Source: Piscinibacter defluvii (GTDB lineage: Bacteria > Pseudomonadota > Gammaproteobacteria > Burkholderiales > Burkholderiaceae_C). From it: a stretch of 64,000 bases of DNA. The notes beneath the pieces were generated by a model that was given only the letters and a program-made list of their open reading frames with translations, did not search any database and was not told the origin of the DNA. Below, piece by piece: positions 20,210 through 29,073 of the stretch; within the stretch, counting starts at the first letter, position 1, and every line of letters starts with the position of its first letter. Made by a program: the position numbers and the translations under genes. The stretch covers positions 188,088 to 252,087 of the forward strand of contig NZ_ML137199.1 in assembly GCF_004011805.1 (NCBI RefSeq), in the 5' to 3' direction.

Positions 20210-21363
20210 ACACCGTCGCGCAGCCGCTGGAGGCGATCGCCGGGTTCGCGGCCTTGCTGCGTGAGCACGGTCTCGCCGTCGGCATCGCCGAGCAGCAGGC
20301 CATGGTGCAGGCCGCGCTGCGTGTGCCGGTCGAACGCAGCGGCCTGCTCGATCCGGCCTGGCGTGCCATCGCCTGCCACGATGCACGCGACTGGCGCCGC
20401 TGGCCGGACCTGTTCGAGCGCTACTGGCACCCGCAGCGCGTGCGCGGCAGCACGCGCGTCTCCGGCCAGACGCGGCCGAGCCGCTCGCTGCAGCAGCTGG
20501 TGCAGGGGCTGCACGACAGCATGGCGCCGGGCCAGCCGCGCGGTGCCCCGGCGGACACCGCGCTGCAGGCCCCCGCCGCCGGCGACGAGGCCGGCGCGCC
20601 GCGTGCCCAGGGCGGCGCGAGCCGCACCGAGGCGCTGCACGACCGCCAGCTGTCGCAGTGGCTGCCTCAGGACCTGGCCTTGCTCGAGCAGCTCGCCGAG
20701 CGCATCGCGCGGCGCCTGCGCCGGCGCCTCACGCGCCGCTGGCAGGCCGACCCGCGCGGCCGCCGGCTCGACCTGCGCCGCACCTTGCGTGTCAGCCTGG
20801 CCCAAGGCGGCCTGCCGCTGCACCCGGCCTGGCGCACGCCGCGGCGCGAGCGGCCGCGCCTGTTCATCCTGGTGGATGTGAGCCGCTCGATGGAGACGCA
20901 TGCGCAGCTGTTCCTGCGCATCGCCCGCGCCTTCGTGCACGCGGTCGAGGCGCGGGTGTTCGTGTTCCACACCCGGCTGGCCGAGGTCACGCCGCTGCTC
21001 AAGAGCGACAGCGCCGCGGTGCAGGAGAAGGTCAACGCGGTGACCGCCGGTTTCGGCGGCGGCACACGCATCGCCACCAGCCTGGCGGACTTCCACACCG
21101 TGCATGCCCGCGCCCAGCTGACGCGCCGCGCGCGGGTGTGGATCCTGTCCGACGGCTTCGATGCCGACGAGCCCGAGCGCCTGGCCGACGAGCTCGCAAG
21201 TGTGCGGGGTCGCGGCGCGCGTGTGGCCTGGTTCCACCCGGCGCCGCAGCCACCTGCCTCGGCGGCGATGGCGGCGGTGCGCGAGCGCGGCGCGCTCGTC
21301 GACGCTTTCCATCGCTTGAACAGCCTGGCCGATCTCGCGACGCTCGCGGACCGGCTGCAGTGA
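20206..21363 (+). CDS. coxE: CoxE, VWA-domain partner of CoxD
   Basis: This 385-residue protein has an N-terminal helical region and a C-terminal von Willebrand A domain. The metal-ion site DVSRSME falls near residue 224 and the second loop contains GGGTRIATSL. It is the CoxE partner in the maturation of the copper site of CO dehydrogenase together with CoxD. The start ATG overlaps the coxD stop; a longer ORF in this frame from 19390 is only an overlap with coxD. A basic Arg-rich stretch precedes the VWA domain. Confidence 0.9.
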   Translation: MNTVAQPLEAIAGFAALLREHGLAVGIAEQQAMVQAALRVPVERSGLLDPAWRAIACHDARDWRRWPDLFERYWHPQRVRGSTRVSGQTRPSRSLQQLVQGLHDSMAPGQPRGAPADTALQAPAAGDEAGAPRAQGGASRTEALHDRQLSQWLPQDLALLEQLAERIARRLRRRLTRRWQADPRGRRLDLRRTLRVSLAQGGLPLHPAWRTPRRERPRLFILVDVSRSMETHAQLFLRIARAFVHAVEARVFVFHTRLAEVTPLLKSDSAAVQEKVNAVTAGFGGGTRIATSLADFHTVHARAQLTRRARVWILSDGFDADEPERLADELASVRGRGARVAWFHPAPQPPASAAMAAVRERGALVDAFHRLNSLADLATLADRLQ

Positions 21364-21376
21364 AGGAGAACTGCCC

Positions 21377-22270
21377 ATGTCGACCATCGACACCGTCTTT
21401 GCCGCGGCCACGCGGCTGCAGCAGGCCGGCACGCCCTACGCGCTGGTGAGCGTGGTGCGTGCGCTCGCGCCGGCCTCGGCTCGGCCGGGCGACAAGGCCG
21501 TGGTCACCGCCGACGGCCAGTTGCACGGCTGGGTGGGCGGTGGCTGCGCGCAGCCGGTCGTGCTGCGCACGGTGCGCGAGGCGCTGGCCGACGGGCGCGC
21601 GCGCCTCGTGCGCATCGCGCCGGCGGCCGAGGGCCACGAGAAGCAGCTCGATGACGTGCTCGAGTTCGGCATGAGCTGCCACTCGGGCGGCACGCTGGAG
21701 CTGTTCGTCGACCCGGTGCTGCCGCGCGCGCAGCTGGTCGTGATCGGCGCCTCGCCGGTGGCCGCGAGCCTGGTGCAGCTGGCGCCGCGGGTCGGCTTCG
21801 GCGTCACGCTGGTGGCGCACGAGGCCGACGCCGCGGCCTACCCGGATGCGCAGCGCGTGATCGCCAGCGACGAGATCGCCGGCGCCACTGCGCAGATCGG
21901 CCCCGGCGCCTGGGTGGTGGTGGCCACGCAGGGCCGGCGCGACGTGCAGGGCCTGCGCCTCGCGCTCGCGCTGCAGGCCCGCCAGGTGTCCTTCGTCGCC
22001 AGTGCGAAGAAGGCACAGGTGCTGAAGGGCTCGCTGATCGCCGCCGGCGCCGAGGCGGCCGCGGTCGAGGCGATCGTCGCGCCGGCGGGTTACCCGATGG
22101 CGGCCAGCACGCCGGAGGAGATCGCACTCTCGGTGCTGGCGGCGGTGGTGTCGCAGCGGCGCGGGGCGGGGTTGCCGGCGGTCGAACCGCAGGCCGCTGC
22201 CGCACCGGTCGAACCGGCGGTCGAGGGGCCGGCTGCACCGGTCGCCTCCTGCTGCGGAGGCGGGCGCTGA
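21377..22270 (+). CDS. coxF: CoxF, XdhC-family molybdenum cofactor chaperone
   Basis: The 297-residue protein has the XdhC/CoxI N-terminal domain (VSVVRALAPASARPGDKAVV, then GWVGGGCAQP) and an XdhC Rossmann domain (QLVVIGASPVAASL near residue 120). The family binds molybdenum cofactor and delivers it, modified, to hydroxylases. The segment EFGMSCHSGG includes a Cys likely involved in cofactor or sulfur handling, and the C-terminus ends in a CCGGG run. AAGGAGAA precedes the ATG and the next gene begins one base after the stop. Confidence 0.88.
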   Translation: MSTIDTVFAAATRLQQAGTPYALVSVVRALAPASARPGDKAVVTADGQLHGWVGGGCAQPVVLRTVREALADGRARLVRIAPAAEGHEKQLDDVLEFGMSCHSGGTLELFVDPVLPRAQLVVIGASPVAASLVQLAPRVGFGVTLVAHEADAAAYPDAQRVIASDEIAGATAQIGPGAWVVVATQGRRDVQGLRLALALQARQVSFVASAKKAQVLKGSLIAAGAEAAAVEAIVAPAGYPMAASTPEEIALSVLAAVVSQRRGAGLPAVEPQAAAAPVEPAVEGPAAPVASCCGGGR

Positions 22271-22271
22271 C

Positions 22272-22946
22272 ATGGGCTGCCTCCTGAAGGGCGGCGGCGG
22301 CCTGTACCAGCGCCTGGTGGTCGGCGCCGTGCTGCTCGCGGCCGGCGCCGGCAGCCGGCTCGGGCACCGGCCGAAATGCCTGCTCGAGCTCGGCGGCGTG
22401 CCGCTCATCCGGCGCCAGCTGATCGCGCTGTCGGGCGCCGGGGTCGACGAGGTGGTCGTCGTGCTCGGCCACCATGCCGAGGCCATCGAGCCGGTGGTGC
22501 GCGACTTCCCGGTCACCGTGGTGCACAACCCGGTGCCCGAGGCGGGCCAGGCGTCCTCGGTGCGCGTCGGCCTGGCGGCGCTGGCGGGCAAGCTCGACGC
22601 GGTGATCGTCGCGCTGGCCGACCAGCCCTTGATCAACGCGCAGGACATCACTGCGCTGATCGGCGCCTACAAGAGGCGCGGCGACAAGGCCATGGTGGTG
22701 CCGGCGGTGCACGGCGAGCCCGGCAACCCGGTGATGCTCGACGCCGCGCTGCGCGACGAGTGGCTGGCCGGCGAGGCCGACGCCGGCTGCCGCCGCTGGC
22801 GCCTCGACCACCCGGAGCGCGTGCACTGGTTCGACACCGACAACCCGCGCTACCGCATCGACATCGACACGCCCGAGGACCTGCAGCGCTTCGCCGAGCG
22901 CACCGGCCACGTGCTGCGCTGGCCCGCGGTGCCGGAGCGGGCCTGA
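22272..22946 (+). CDS. MobA/MocA-like molybdopterin nucleotidyltransferase
   Basis: This 224-residue protein has the nucleotidyltransferase start LLAAGAGSRLGHRPKCLLELGG (glycine-rich NTP loop and catalytic Lys) and the metal-binding ALADQPLI. MocA enzymes use CTP to make molybdopterin cytosine dinucleotide, the exact cofactor form that CO dehydrogenase needs. In operon context MocA-type activity is therefore more likely than MobA (GTP), but base specificity cannot be decided by eye. The start one base after the coxF stop indicates coupling; the first 10 residues (MGCLLKGGGG) are unusual for the family and a later start near VVGAVLL is possible. Confidence 0.85.
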   Translation: MGCLLKGGGGLYQRLVVGAVLLAAGAGSRLGHRPKCLLELGGVPLIRRQLIALSGAGVDEVVVVLGHHAEAIEPVVRDFPVTVVHNPVPEAGQASSVRVGLAALAGKLDAVIVALADQPLINAQDITALIGAYKRRGDKAMVVPAVHGEPGNPVMLDAALRDEWLAGEADAGCRRWRLDHPERVHWFDTDNPRYRIDIDTPEDLQRFAERTGHVLRWPAVPERA

Positions 22947-22948
22947 CC

Positions 22949-24052
22949 ATGCCCCGGGCCTGGCGCGTCGAGGCGGCACGGGCGCTGTCCTGGGCGCTGC
23001 TGCTGGGCGGCTGGATCGTGCTGACCGCGCTGGCCGACCGGCTTGCCGGACCGCCGCTGGCGGCCTTCGGCCTGATCGCGGCCTGGCTGCTCGCGCTCGG
23101 CGGTTTCGCGTCGCTGCTCGGGCGGCTCGCGCTCGCGCCGGGCTGGCAGCGCCTGCTGCTGTCGGTGGTCGCGCTGCTGGCACTGCGCGGCCTGGCCGGC
23201 ACGCGCGAGGGCGCCGGCGCTGCGGCGCTGCTGCCGCCGCTGCTCGCCTGGGGCCTGCTGGTGGCGCTGGCCTCCTCGACGGTGCGCATGCTGCGCCGCG
23301 CCGCCCCGGTGCGACCGGGCCGGCCGGTGGGCGCTGCTGCGGCGGGGGCGCTGCTGGCCTGGGCGGTGCTCGGCGACCCGACCGACCTGACCACCCTGGT
23401 GCCGCGGGCCGGGGCGCTGCTGCTCGTCGCGGCGCTCGGGCTTGCAGCGCTGCTGCAGGGCCTCCGGGCTGCGCCGCCGGGCGGCTGCCGGGCCGGCCTG
23501 TTCGACTGCTCGCTGCCGGCCTGGCCGGCAGGCGCCTGGCGCGAGCCGGCGCGCTGGCCGCTGCTGCTCGGCGCGCTGGTGATGCTGCCGATGATGGCCG
23601 GCCTGCCGCAGATGCTGGCGCTGTGCCGCGGCGATGCGCTCGGGCCGCAGGCGATGCTGGGCATGCACCTGGCGGCGATGTTCCTGCCGGCCCTGCTGCT
23701 GCCGCGCCTGCGCCCTGCGGCCGCGGCGCTGGCCTGCGGCGCGCTGCTGGCCGGTGGCGGGCTGGCCGCCGGGCTGGACGCGGGCGCCTGGTGGTGGCTC
23801 GTGCTGAGCCAGGGGGCGGCCTGGAGCCTGGCCTGGGGCGCGCAGCTGGCCGAGCCGGCCGCGCGCGCCGGGCCGCACCGCGACCCCTGGTGCGGCGCGG
23901 TTGCCCAGGCCGCGCTGCTGCTCGCGCTCGGGCTCGCGGTCGAGTGGTTCGGCCCCGGCGTGCTGCCGGCCGTGCCCTTCGGCTTCGCCGTCGCCGCGGC
24001 GCTGGCCCTGGCGTGCTGGCGGCGCGCGGCGGTCTGCCGCGCGCAATCCTAG
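22949..24052 (+). CDS. Polytopic membrane protein of unknown function at the end of the cox operon
   Basis: I do not recognise this 367-residue protein. It consists almost wholly of about twelve hydrophobic helices rich in Leu and Ala, with short polar loops and one longer loop around residues 160-195 containing two Cys (GGCRAGLFDCS). It begins 2 bp after the cytidylyltransferase stop, so it is in the cox transcription unit. Cox clusters elsewhere include membrane proteins (coxB, C, H, K) of unclear role; a match to CoxK is possible but not shown. A copper, sulfur or electron-transfer role is speculation. Its TAG stop shares CTAG with the stop of the converging gene. Confidence 0.75.
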   Translation: MPRAWRVEAARALSWALLLGGWIVLTALADRLAGPPLAAFGLIAAWLLALGGFASLLGRLALAPGWQRLLLSVVALLALRGLAGTREGAGAAALLPPLLAWGLLVALASSTVRMLRRAAPVRPGRPVGAAAAGALLAWAVLGDPTDLTTLVPRAGALLLVAALGLAALLQGLRAAPPGGCRAGLFDCSLPAWPAGAWREPARWPLLLGALVMLPMMAGLPQMLALCRGDALGPQAMLGMHLAAMFLPALLLPRLRPAAAALACGALLAGGGLAAGLDAGAWWWLVLSQGAAWSLAWGAQLAEPAARAGPHRDPWCGAVAQAALLLALGLAVEWFGPGVLPAVPFGFAVAAALALACWRRAAVCRAQS

Positions 24053-24447
24053 GCCGCGCGCCGGGCGGCCAGCGCCGCCGCGGTGTCGTACAGGCCGACG
24101 AAGCGGCACACGCGGCCGTCGCGCAGTGTGAACACGTGCATCCAGTCGGTCTCGAACACGCCACCGGCGGGCCGCGCGCGGGTGCGCTCCCAGCCGAGCA
24201 CGGTGACATGGTCGGTCCCGGCCAGGAACTCGCGCGGCTCGAAGGCCTGCACCTCGTCGAGCTCGGCCACCTCGCCGAACCAGCGCGCCACGTCGGCCCG
24301 GCCGCGCGCGGTGCGCAGGTAGGCGGCGCCGCTGCTGCCCTTGTGCTCCCACTGCACGTCGTCGGTCAGCAGGTCCAGCACGGCAGCGATGTCACCGCGG
24401 CCGAAGGCGGCGTAGAGCGACTGGACGATCTCGGTGGGGCTGGGCAT
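24049..24447 (-). CDS. SnoaL/NTF2-like protein
   Basis: The 132-residue protein has the NTF2-like pattern: a starting helix [30 protein letters not shown] and a beta-rich remainder ending [12 protein letters not shown]. The SnoaL-like family includes isomerases, dehydratases and ligand-binding proteins, so no reaction can be assigned. It is cytoplasmic and stands alone. It converges with the last cox-operon gene, and both stops are read from the same CTAG (24049-24052). Confidence 0.83.
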   Translation of the reverse strand: MPSPTEIVQSLYAAFGRGDIAAVLDLLTDDVQWEHKGSSGAAYLRTARGRADVARWFGEVAELDEVQAFEPREFLAGTDHVTVLGWERTRARPAGGVFETDWMHVFTLRDGRVCRFVGLYDTAAALAARRAA

Positions 24448-24521
24448 GGCGCGGCTCCGCAGGTGGTGGTGGGGATGCCTGCTCTACGGGCCCGTCGCCC
24501 GGCCGGATGCAGGCCCGATGC

Positions 24522-24527
24522 GAGAAT
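24522..24527 (+). promoter_or_regulatory. -10-like box GAGAAT of pyrC, 6 nt before the ATG
   Basis: GAGAAT matches four of six positions and ends 6 nt before the ATG at 24534. The region lacks a Shine-Dalgarno sequence, so pyrC may be translated from a leaderless mRNA. Confidence 0.4.
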
Positions 24528-24533
24528 GCCCGC

Positions 24534-25568
24534 ATGACGCTAGACACCCTGACGATCACGCGCCCGGACGACTGGCACCTGCATGTGCGCGACGGCGCGG
24601 CGCTGGCCGACGTCGTGCCGGCCACGGCGCGCCAGTTCGGCCGCGCGATCATCATGCCCAACCTCAAGCCGCCGGTGACCAGCACCGCGCAGGCGCTGGC
24701 CTACCGCGAGCGCATCCGCGCCGCGGTGCCGGCCGGGCTCGACTTCGAGCCGCTGATGACGCTGTACCTGACCGACCGGCTGCCGCCCGAGGAGATCCGG
24801 CGCGCCAAGGAGGCCGGCATCGCGGCCGTCAAGCTCTACCCGGCCGGCGCGACGACCAACAGCGACGCCGGCGTGACCGACCTGCACCACACCTACGACA
24901 CGCTCGCGGCCATGCAGCGCGAGGGCCTGCCGCTGCTGGTGCACGGCGAGGTGACCGACCCGGAGATCGACCTGTTCGACCGCGAGAAGGCCTTCATCGA
25001 CCAGAAGCTGATCCCGCTGCGGCGCGACTTCCCCGAGCTGAAGATCGTCTTCGAGCACATCACCACGCGCGAGGCGGCGCAGTATGTCGGCGAGGCCGGG
25101 CCGAGGACCGCGGCGACCATCACCGCGCACCACCTGCTCTACAACCGCAACGCGATCTTCCTGGGCGGTGTGCGGCCGCACTTCTACTGCCTGCCGGTGC
25201 TCAAGCGCGAGGAGCACCGGCGCGCGCTGGTCAACGCCGCCACCTCGGGCAGCCCGAAGTTCTTCCTCGGCACCGACAGCGCGCCGCACCCGGCGCACCT
25301 GAAGGAGCATGCCAGCGGCTGCGCCGGCTGCTACACCGCGCTCAGCGCGCTCGAGCTGTATGCCGAGGCCTTCGATGCGGCCGGGGCGCTGGACAAGCTC
25401 GAGGGCTTCGCCAGCTTCCACGGCGCCGACTTCTACGGCCTGCCGCGCAACCGCGGCACGGTGACGCTGCGGCGCGAACTCTGGGCGCTGCCCGAGAGCG
25501 TGCCCTTCGGCGAGGCGCAGCTCAAGCCGCTGCGCGGCGGCGAAACCCTGGCCTGGAGGCTCGCATGA
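24534..25568 (+). CDS. pyrC: Dihydroorotase
   Basis: The 344-residue enzyme closes carbamoyl-aspartate to dihydroorotate in pyrimidine synthesis. The metal-binding DWHLHVRDG is at residues 13-21 with His15 and His17. The lysine that is carbamylated to bridge the two zinc ions lies in [14 protein letters not shown] near residue 100, and the catalytic Asp is in LGTDSAPH. Length equals E. coli PyrC (348), the class II form. The ATG chosen gives the normal N-terminus; the gene overlaps the NYN gene by ATGA. Confidence 0.96.
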   Translation: MTLDTLTITRPDDWHLHVRDGAALADVVPATARQFGRAIIMPNLKPPVTSTAQALAYRERIRAAVPAGLDFEPLMTLYLTDRLPPEEIRRAKEAGIAAVKLYPAGATTNSDAGVTDLHHTYDTLAAMQREGLPLLVHGEVTDPEIDLFDREKAFIDQKLIPLRRDFPELKIVFEHITTREAAQYVGEAGPRTAATITAHHLLYNRNAIFLGGVRPHFYCLPVLKREEHRRALVNAATSGSPKFFLGTDSAPHPAHLKEHASGCAGCYTALSALELYAEAFDAAGALDKLEGFASFHGADFYGLPRNRGTVTLRRELWALPESVPFGEAQLKPLRGGETLAWRLA

Positions 25569-26338
25569 ACGGCAAGCTGATGCTGCTGATCGACGCCGAC
25601 AACGTCTCGGCCGACGTGGTCAGCCAGGCGGTCGAGCTGCTGCTCGCCGAACACGGCGCGATCCATGTGCGGCGCGCCTACTGCACGGCCGAATCGGCGC
25701 AGAAGAACCTGGCGCTGTTCAAGCGCCATTCGATCCGGCCGATGGTCAACCTGTCGGCGGGCAAGAACTCGACCGACATCGCGCTGGCGGTCGACGCGCT
25801 CGACCTGGTGCTGGCCGAGCGGCCCGAGCGGGTGGTCATCGTGTCCTCGGACTCGGACTTCGCGCCGCTGGTGATCCGCCTGCGCGAGAAGGGCTGCCGG
25901 GTCGAGGGCATCGGGCAGGAGGGCAAGACGGGCGACGAGACGATCGGCGTCTACGACGCCTACACCGTGCTGGCGCACCGCAAGGGCGGCGCCGCGAGGA
26001 CGGTGAAGGCGGAGAAGCCGGAGAAGCAGGCGCGGGCGGCGAAGCCGGCCAAGGAGGCCAAGCCGCCGCGCACGCGCAAGGCTGCCAAGGCCGCGCCCCC
26101 CGCGCCGCCGCCCGCACCGGCGCTGCCCGACGACGTCGAGCGGCTGCTCAACGCGCTGCCCTCGCTGCGCGGCGGCGGCGAGCTCGAACTGCGCAAGGCC
26201 GTCGAGTTCCTGCGTGCCGCGGACCTGCTGCCGAAGAACGCACCCTCGACCAAGCTGTTCCGCAAGCACCCGGAGTACTTCGCGCTGGTGCCGGAAGAAC
26301 AACCCAACAAAGTCAGGTTCATCGGCCAGGCCGGATAA
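25565..26338 (+). CDS. NYN-domain (PIN-like ribonuclease) protein with C-terminal LOTUS-like region
   Basis: This 257-residue protein has an N-terminal NYN domain (about 1-135). The acidic residues expected for metal binding are visible in [22 protein letters not shown] and [12 protein letters not shown] Lys/Ala/Pro-rich linker (about 140-185) precedes a C-terminal helical region (about 185-250) like an OST-HTH/LOTUS fold. NYN proteins are proposed ribonucleases, and LOTUS regions bind RNA, but the substrate here is unknown. It overlaps pyrC, and its stop codon lies within the -10 box of the RNase P RNA gene. Confidence 0.85.
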   Translation: MNGKLMLLIDADNVSADVVSQAVELLLAEHGAIHVRRAYCTAESAQKNLALFKRHSIRPMVNLSAGKNSTDIALAVDALDLVLAERPERVVIVSSDSDFAPLVIRLREKGCRVEGIGQEGKTGDETIGVYDAYTVLAHRKGGAARTVKAEKPEKQARAAKPAKEAKPPRTRKAAKAAPPAPPPAPALPDDVERLLNALPSLRGGGELELRKAVEFLRAADLLPKNAPSTKLFRKHPEYFALVPEEQPNKVRFIGQAG

Positions 26339-26339
26339 T
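26334..26339 (+). promoter_or_regulatory. -10 box GATAAT of rnpB
   Basis: GATAAT matches five of six consensus positions and overlaps the TAA stop of the NYN gene (26336-26338). It places the start of transcription near 26347, the 5' end of the predicted RNase P RNA. No clear -35 box is seen. Confidence 0.65.
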
Positions 26340-26346
26340 CGGCGCC

Positions 26347-26690
26347 GTGAAGCGGGCCAGACCGCCGCCGGTGCGAGCTTCGAAAGAAGGCACGGGAGGA
26401 AGGTCCGGACTGCACAGGGCGGCGTAGCAGCTAACGGCTGTCCGGCGCGAGCCGAGGATCAGAGCAACAGAGACGAGTCGAGGCGGGACCCTGTCCCGCC
26501 TCGGGTGAAACGGGCAATCTCTACGCGCAGCAACACCGAATAGGCCGGCAGTGATGTGGTCCCGCGGAGCCGGCGGGTAGGTGGCACCGAGCCGTGCAGC
26601 GATGCACGGCCCAGAGGAATGGCGGTCACGGCCGTGCCGGCGCAAGCCGGCGCGGCTGCACAGAATCCGGCCTATCGGCCCGCTTCACAC
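26347..26690 (+). ncRNA. rnpB: RNase P RNA, bacterial type A
   Basis: The catalytic RNA of ribonuclease P, which trims tRNA 5' ends. Diagnostic blocks are present in order: GAGGAAGGTCCGGACT near 26396, CAGGGCGGCG, GAAACGGGCAA near 26507, AGAGGAATGGCGG near 26613, and ACAGAATCCGGCCTA near 26660. The ends GAAGCGGGCC (26349-26358) and GGCCCGCTTC (26678-26687) form stem P1. A TTTT follows at 26691. Coordinates of the ends are good to a few bases. It is encoded between the NYN gene and an MFS transporter; the translated readings through it are not genes. Confidence 0.96.
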
Positions 26691-26724
26691 TTTTCGCGGC
26701 CGGCACGACAACAACAACGATCCG

Positions 26725-27930
26725 ATGAACCCCGACGCCCACACCCTCTGGCGCGCGCCGCGCTGGGCGCTGGCGCTGCTGCTGGCCTGCCTGGGCATGC
26801 TCGGGCCGTTCTCGATCGACACCTACCTGCCGGCCTTCTCCGGCATCGCGCGTTCGATCGGCGCCACGCCCACCGAGATGCAGCAGACGCTCTCGGCCTA
26901 CCTGTTCGGCTTCGCGGTGATGAACCTGTTCCACGGCGCGCTGTCGGACAGTTTCGGCCGCCGCCCGGTGGTGCTGTGGGGCGTGGCCGTGTTCACCATC
27001 GCCTCGGCCGGCTGCGCGCTGGCCCAGCACATCGGCACGCTGGTGTTCTGGCGTGCGGTGCAGGGCATGTCGGCCGGCGCCGGCATCGTGGTCTCGCGGG
27101 CGGTGATCCGCGACATGTTTCCGCCGGCCGACGCGCAGCGCGTGATGTCGCAGGTGACGATCTACTTCGGCGTGGCGCCGGCGGTGGCGCCGATGGTGGG
27201 CGGCTTCCTGTTCGTGCATGCCGACTGGCATTCGATCTTCTGGTTCCTGACCGCGGTGGGCGTGCTGCTGTGGCTGGCCAACTGGCGCCTGCTGCCCGAG
27301 ACGCTGCACGCCACGCAGCGCCAGCCCTTCAACGTGCCGCACCTGCTGCGCGGCTACTGGCAGCTCGGCGCGAATCCGCGTTTCCTGCTGCTGGCGCTGG
27401 CCAGCGGCATCCCGTTCAACGGCATGTTCCTGTACGTGCTGTCGGCGCCGGTGTTCCTGGGCGACCTGCTGCACCTCGCGCCGGACCAGTTCTTCTGGTT
27501 CTTCTGCCTCACCATCGGCGGCATCATGGCTGGTTCGTTCCTGTCGGGCCGGCTGGCCGGGCGCATCGCGCCCAAGCGGCAGATCCGCCATGGCTTCGTG
27601 GTGATGACGCTGGTCTCGCTGGCCAACGTGGCGCTGAACCTGCTGTTCCCCGCCGCAGCCTGGTGGGCGATGCTGCCGGTGGCGATCTTCGCCTTCGGCT
27701 GGGCGCTGATGGTGCCGGTGGTCACGCTGATGGTGCTCGACCTGGTGCCCGACCGGCGCGGCATGGCCAGCTCGCTGCAGGCCTGCGTCGGCAGCGTGGC
27801 CAATGGCTTCGTCGCCGGGGCGATCGCGCCGCTGGTGATGCATTCGGCGCCGGCGCTGGCCATCGCCTCGCTGCTGATGATGGGCATTGGCCTGGTGGCC
27901 TGGATCTGGGTCAAGCGGCACGTGGGCTGA
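26725..27930 (+). CDS. Bcr/CflA-family drug efflux MFS transporter
   Basis: The 401-residue protein has twelve predicted helices. The MFS motif HGALSDSFGRRPVV lies after helix 2, and the early IDTYLPAF and SAGAGIVVSRAVIRDMF segments are characteristic of the Bcr/CflA (DHA1) group, proton-driven exporters of bicyclomycin, chloramphenicol and related compounds. The actual substrate is unknown. The ATG at 26725 was chosen because the upstream frame runs through rnpB. It is probably a single gene with a short leader after the RNase P RNA. Confidence 0.92.
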   Translation: MNPDAHTLWRAPRWALALLLACLGMLGPFSIDTYLPAFSGIARSIGATPTEMQQTLSAYLFGFAVMNLFHGALSDSFGRRPVVLWGVAVFTIASAGCALAQHIGTLVFWRAVQGMSAGAGIVVSRAVIRDMFPPADAQRVMSQVTIYFGVAPAVAPMVGGFLFVHADWHSIFWFLTAVGVLLWLANWRLLPETLHATQRQPFNVPHLLRGYWQLGANPRFLLLALASGIPFNGMFLYVLSAPVFLGDLLHLAPDQFFWFFCLTIGGIMAGSFLSGRLAGRIAPKRQIRHGFVVMTLVSLANVALNLLFPAAAWWAMLPVAIFAFGWALMVPVVTLMVLDLVPDRRGMASSLQACVGSVANGFVAGAIAPLVMHSAPALAIASLLMMGIGLVAWIWVKRHVG

Positions 27931-28003
27931 TTCAAGTTCGGCGCCCGAGCGGCCGACATCCCGTGCACAGGCCCGCCGGACGCGGGCCCGGAGCCCTGCC
28001 GCC

Positions 28004-29026
28004 ATGTCCGCCCGAATCCTGCTCGCCCTGCTGCCCCTGGCCGCCGCCTGCGCGGCGCTGCCGGCGCAGGCCTCCGATGCGCATGCCGACCCCAAGCCCG
28101 CCCCGGTGGCCGCGCCGGCGCGCAAGCCGCTGCCCGAGGGCGACGCGATGGACAAGCTGCGCGAGCGCCTGGCCGAGAAGCTCGGCGCCACCAAGGCGGC
28201 CCCGGGCACCCCGAACGTGGTGCGCGTGACGGCCCGCCCCGGCGCCGAGCCGGCGCCGGCGGAGAAGGCGGCGGAGCGCGCCGCGCACGCTGCCGCCCCG
28301 GCGCCGCGCCCGGCGCGACCGGCGCCGTCGGCCCACGCCGCCCACGGCGGCCACTGGGACTACAACGGCCCCGGCGGCCCCGAGCGCTGGGGCGAGCTCA
28401 AGCCGGAGTTCGCCAAGTGCTCGACCGGCACGCGCCAGAGCCCGATCGACATCCGCGACGGCGTGCGCGTGCAGCTCGACCCGGTGCAGTTCAGCTACCA
28501 GCCCAGCGCGTTCCGCGTGCTCGACAACGGCCACACCATCCAGGTCAACGTGGCCGCCGGCAACAGCATCGAGGTGATGGGGCGGCGCTACGAGCTGCAG
28601 CAGTTCCACTTCCACCGGCCCTCCGAGGAGCGCATCGACGGCCGGCAGTTCGACATGGTGGCGCACCTGGTGCACAAGGACCTGGACGGGCGGCTCGCCG
28701 TGGTCGCCGTGCTGCTGGAGCGTGGCAGCGCGCACCCGATCGTGCAGTCCGTCTGGAACAACCTGCCGCTCGAGAAGGGCGACGAGGTGGGCGCGCGCGG
28801 CACGCTCGACCTGGCCCGGCTGCTGCCGCCCGAGCCGCAGCGCCAGTACTTCACCTACATGGGCTCGCTGACCACGCCGCCGTGCAGCGAGGGTGTGCTG
28901 TGGATGGTGATGAAGCAGCCGGTGCCGATCTCGCCCGAGCAGATCGGCATCTTCGCGCGCCTGTACCCGATGAACGCGCGGCCGGTGCAGTCGGCGGCGG
29001 GCCGACTGATCAAGGAGTCCGAGTAG
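28004..29026 (+). CDS. Periplasmic alpha-class carbonic anhydrase
   Basis: The 340-residue precursor has a signal peptide (cut near PAQASDA, residue 23), a long Ala/Pro-rich linker to about residue 110, then an alpha carbonic anhydrase domain. The domain starts HWDYNGPGGPERW with QSPIDI following. The three zinc ligands are expected in QFHFHRPSE (two His) and AHLVHKD (one His), and LTTPPCSEGV is the conserved late motif. It interconverts CO2 and bicarbonate in the periplasm. The unusually long linker may tether or space the domain. Its link to CO2 released by the cox system nearby is speculative. Confidence 0.94.
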   Translation: MSARILLALLPLAAACAALPAQASDAHADPKPAPVAAPARKPLPEGDAMDKLRERLAEKLGATKAAPGTPNVVRVTARPGAEPAPAEKAAERAAHAAAPAPRPARPAPSAHAAHGGHWDYNGPGGPERWGELKPEFAKCSTGTRQSPIDIRDGVRVQLDPVQFSYQPSAFRVLDNGHTIQVNVAAGNSIEVMGRRYELQQFHFHRPSEERIDGRQFDMVAHLVHKDLDGRLAVVAVLLERGSAHPIVQSVWNNLPLEKGDEVGARGTLDLARLLPPEPQRQYFTYMGSLTTPPCSEGVLWMVMKQPVPISPEQIGIFARLYPMNARPVQSAAGRLIKESE

Positions 29027-29073
29027 TCCCGAGTCGGTAGACTGCGGCGCATTCGGTCCACCCGGTGCGCCCC

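Noticed and set aside
19268-20386. Long antisense ORFs such as the 372-residue one opposite coxD, and many others of 300-900 residues
   Set aside because: In DNA with nearly all G/C third positions, antisense frames stay open by chance. Their translations are Arg/Ala/His-rich with no family signal.
24448-24533. Riboswitch or attenuator before pyrC
   Set aside because: The -10 box lies 6 nt from the start codon, so there is no leader to hold one; no T-run is present.
26581-26724. Extended start of the Bcr/CflA transporter
   Set aside because: The extension runs through the 3' half of the RNase P RNA gene.
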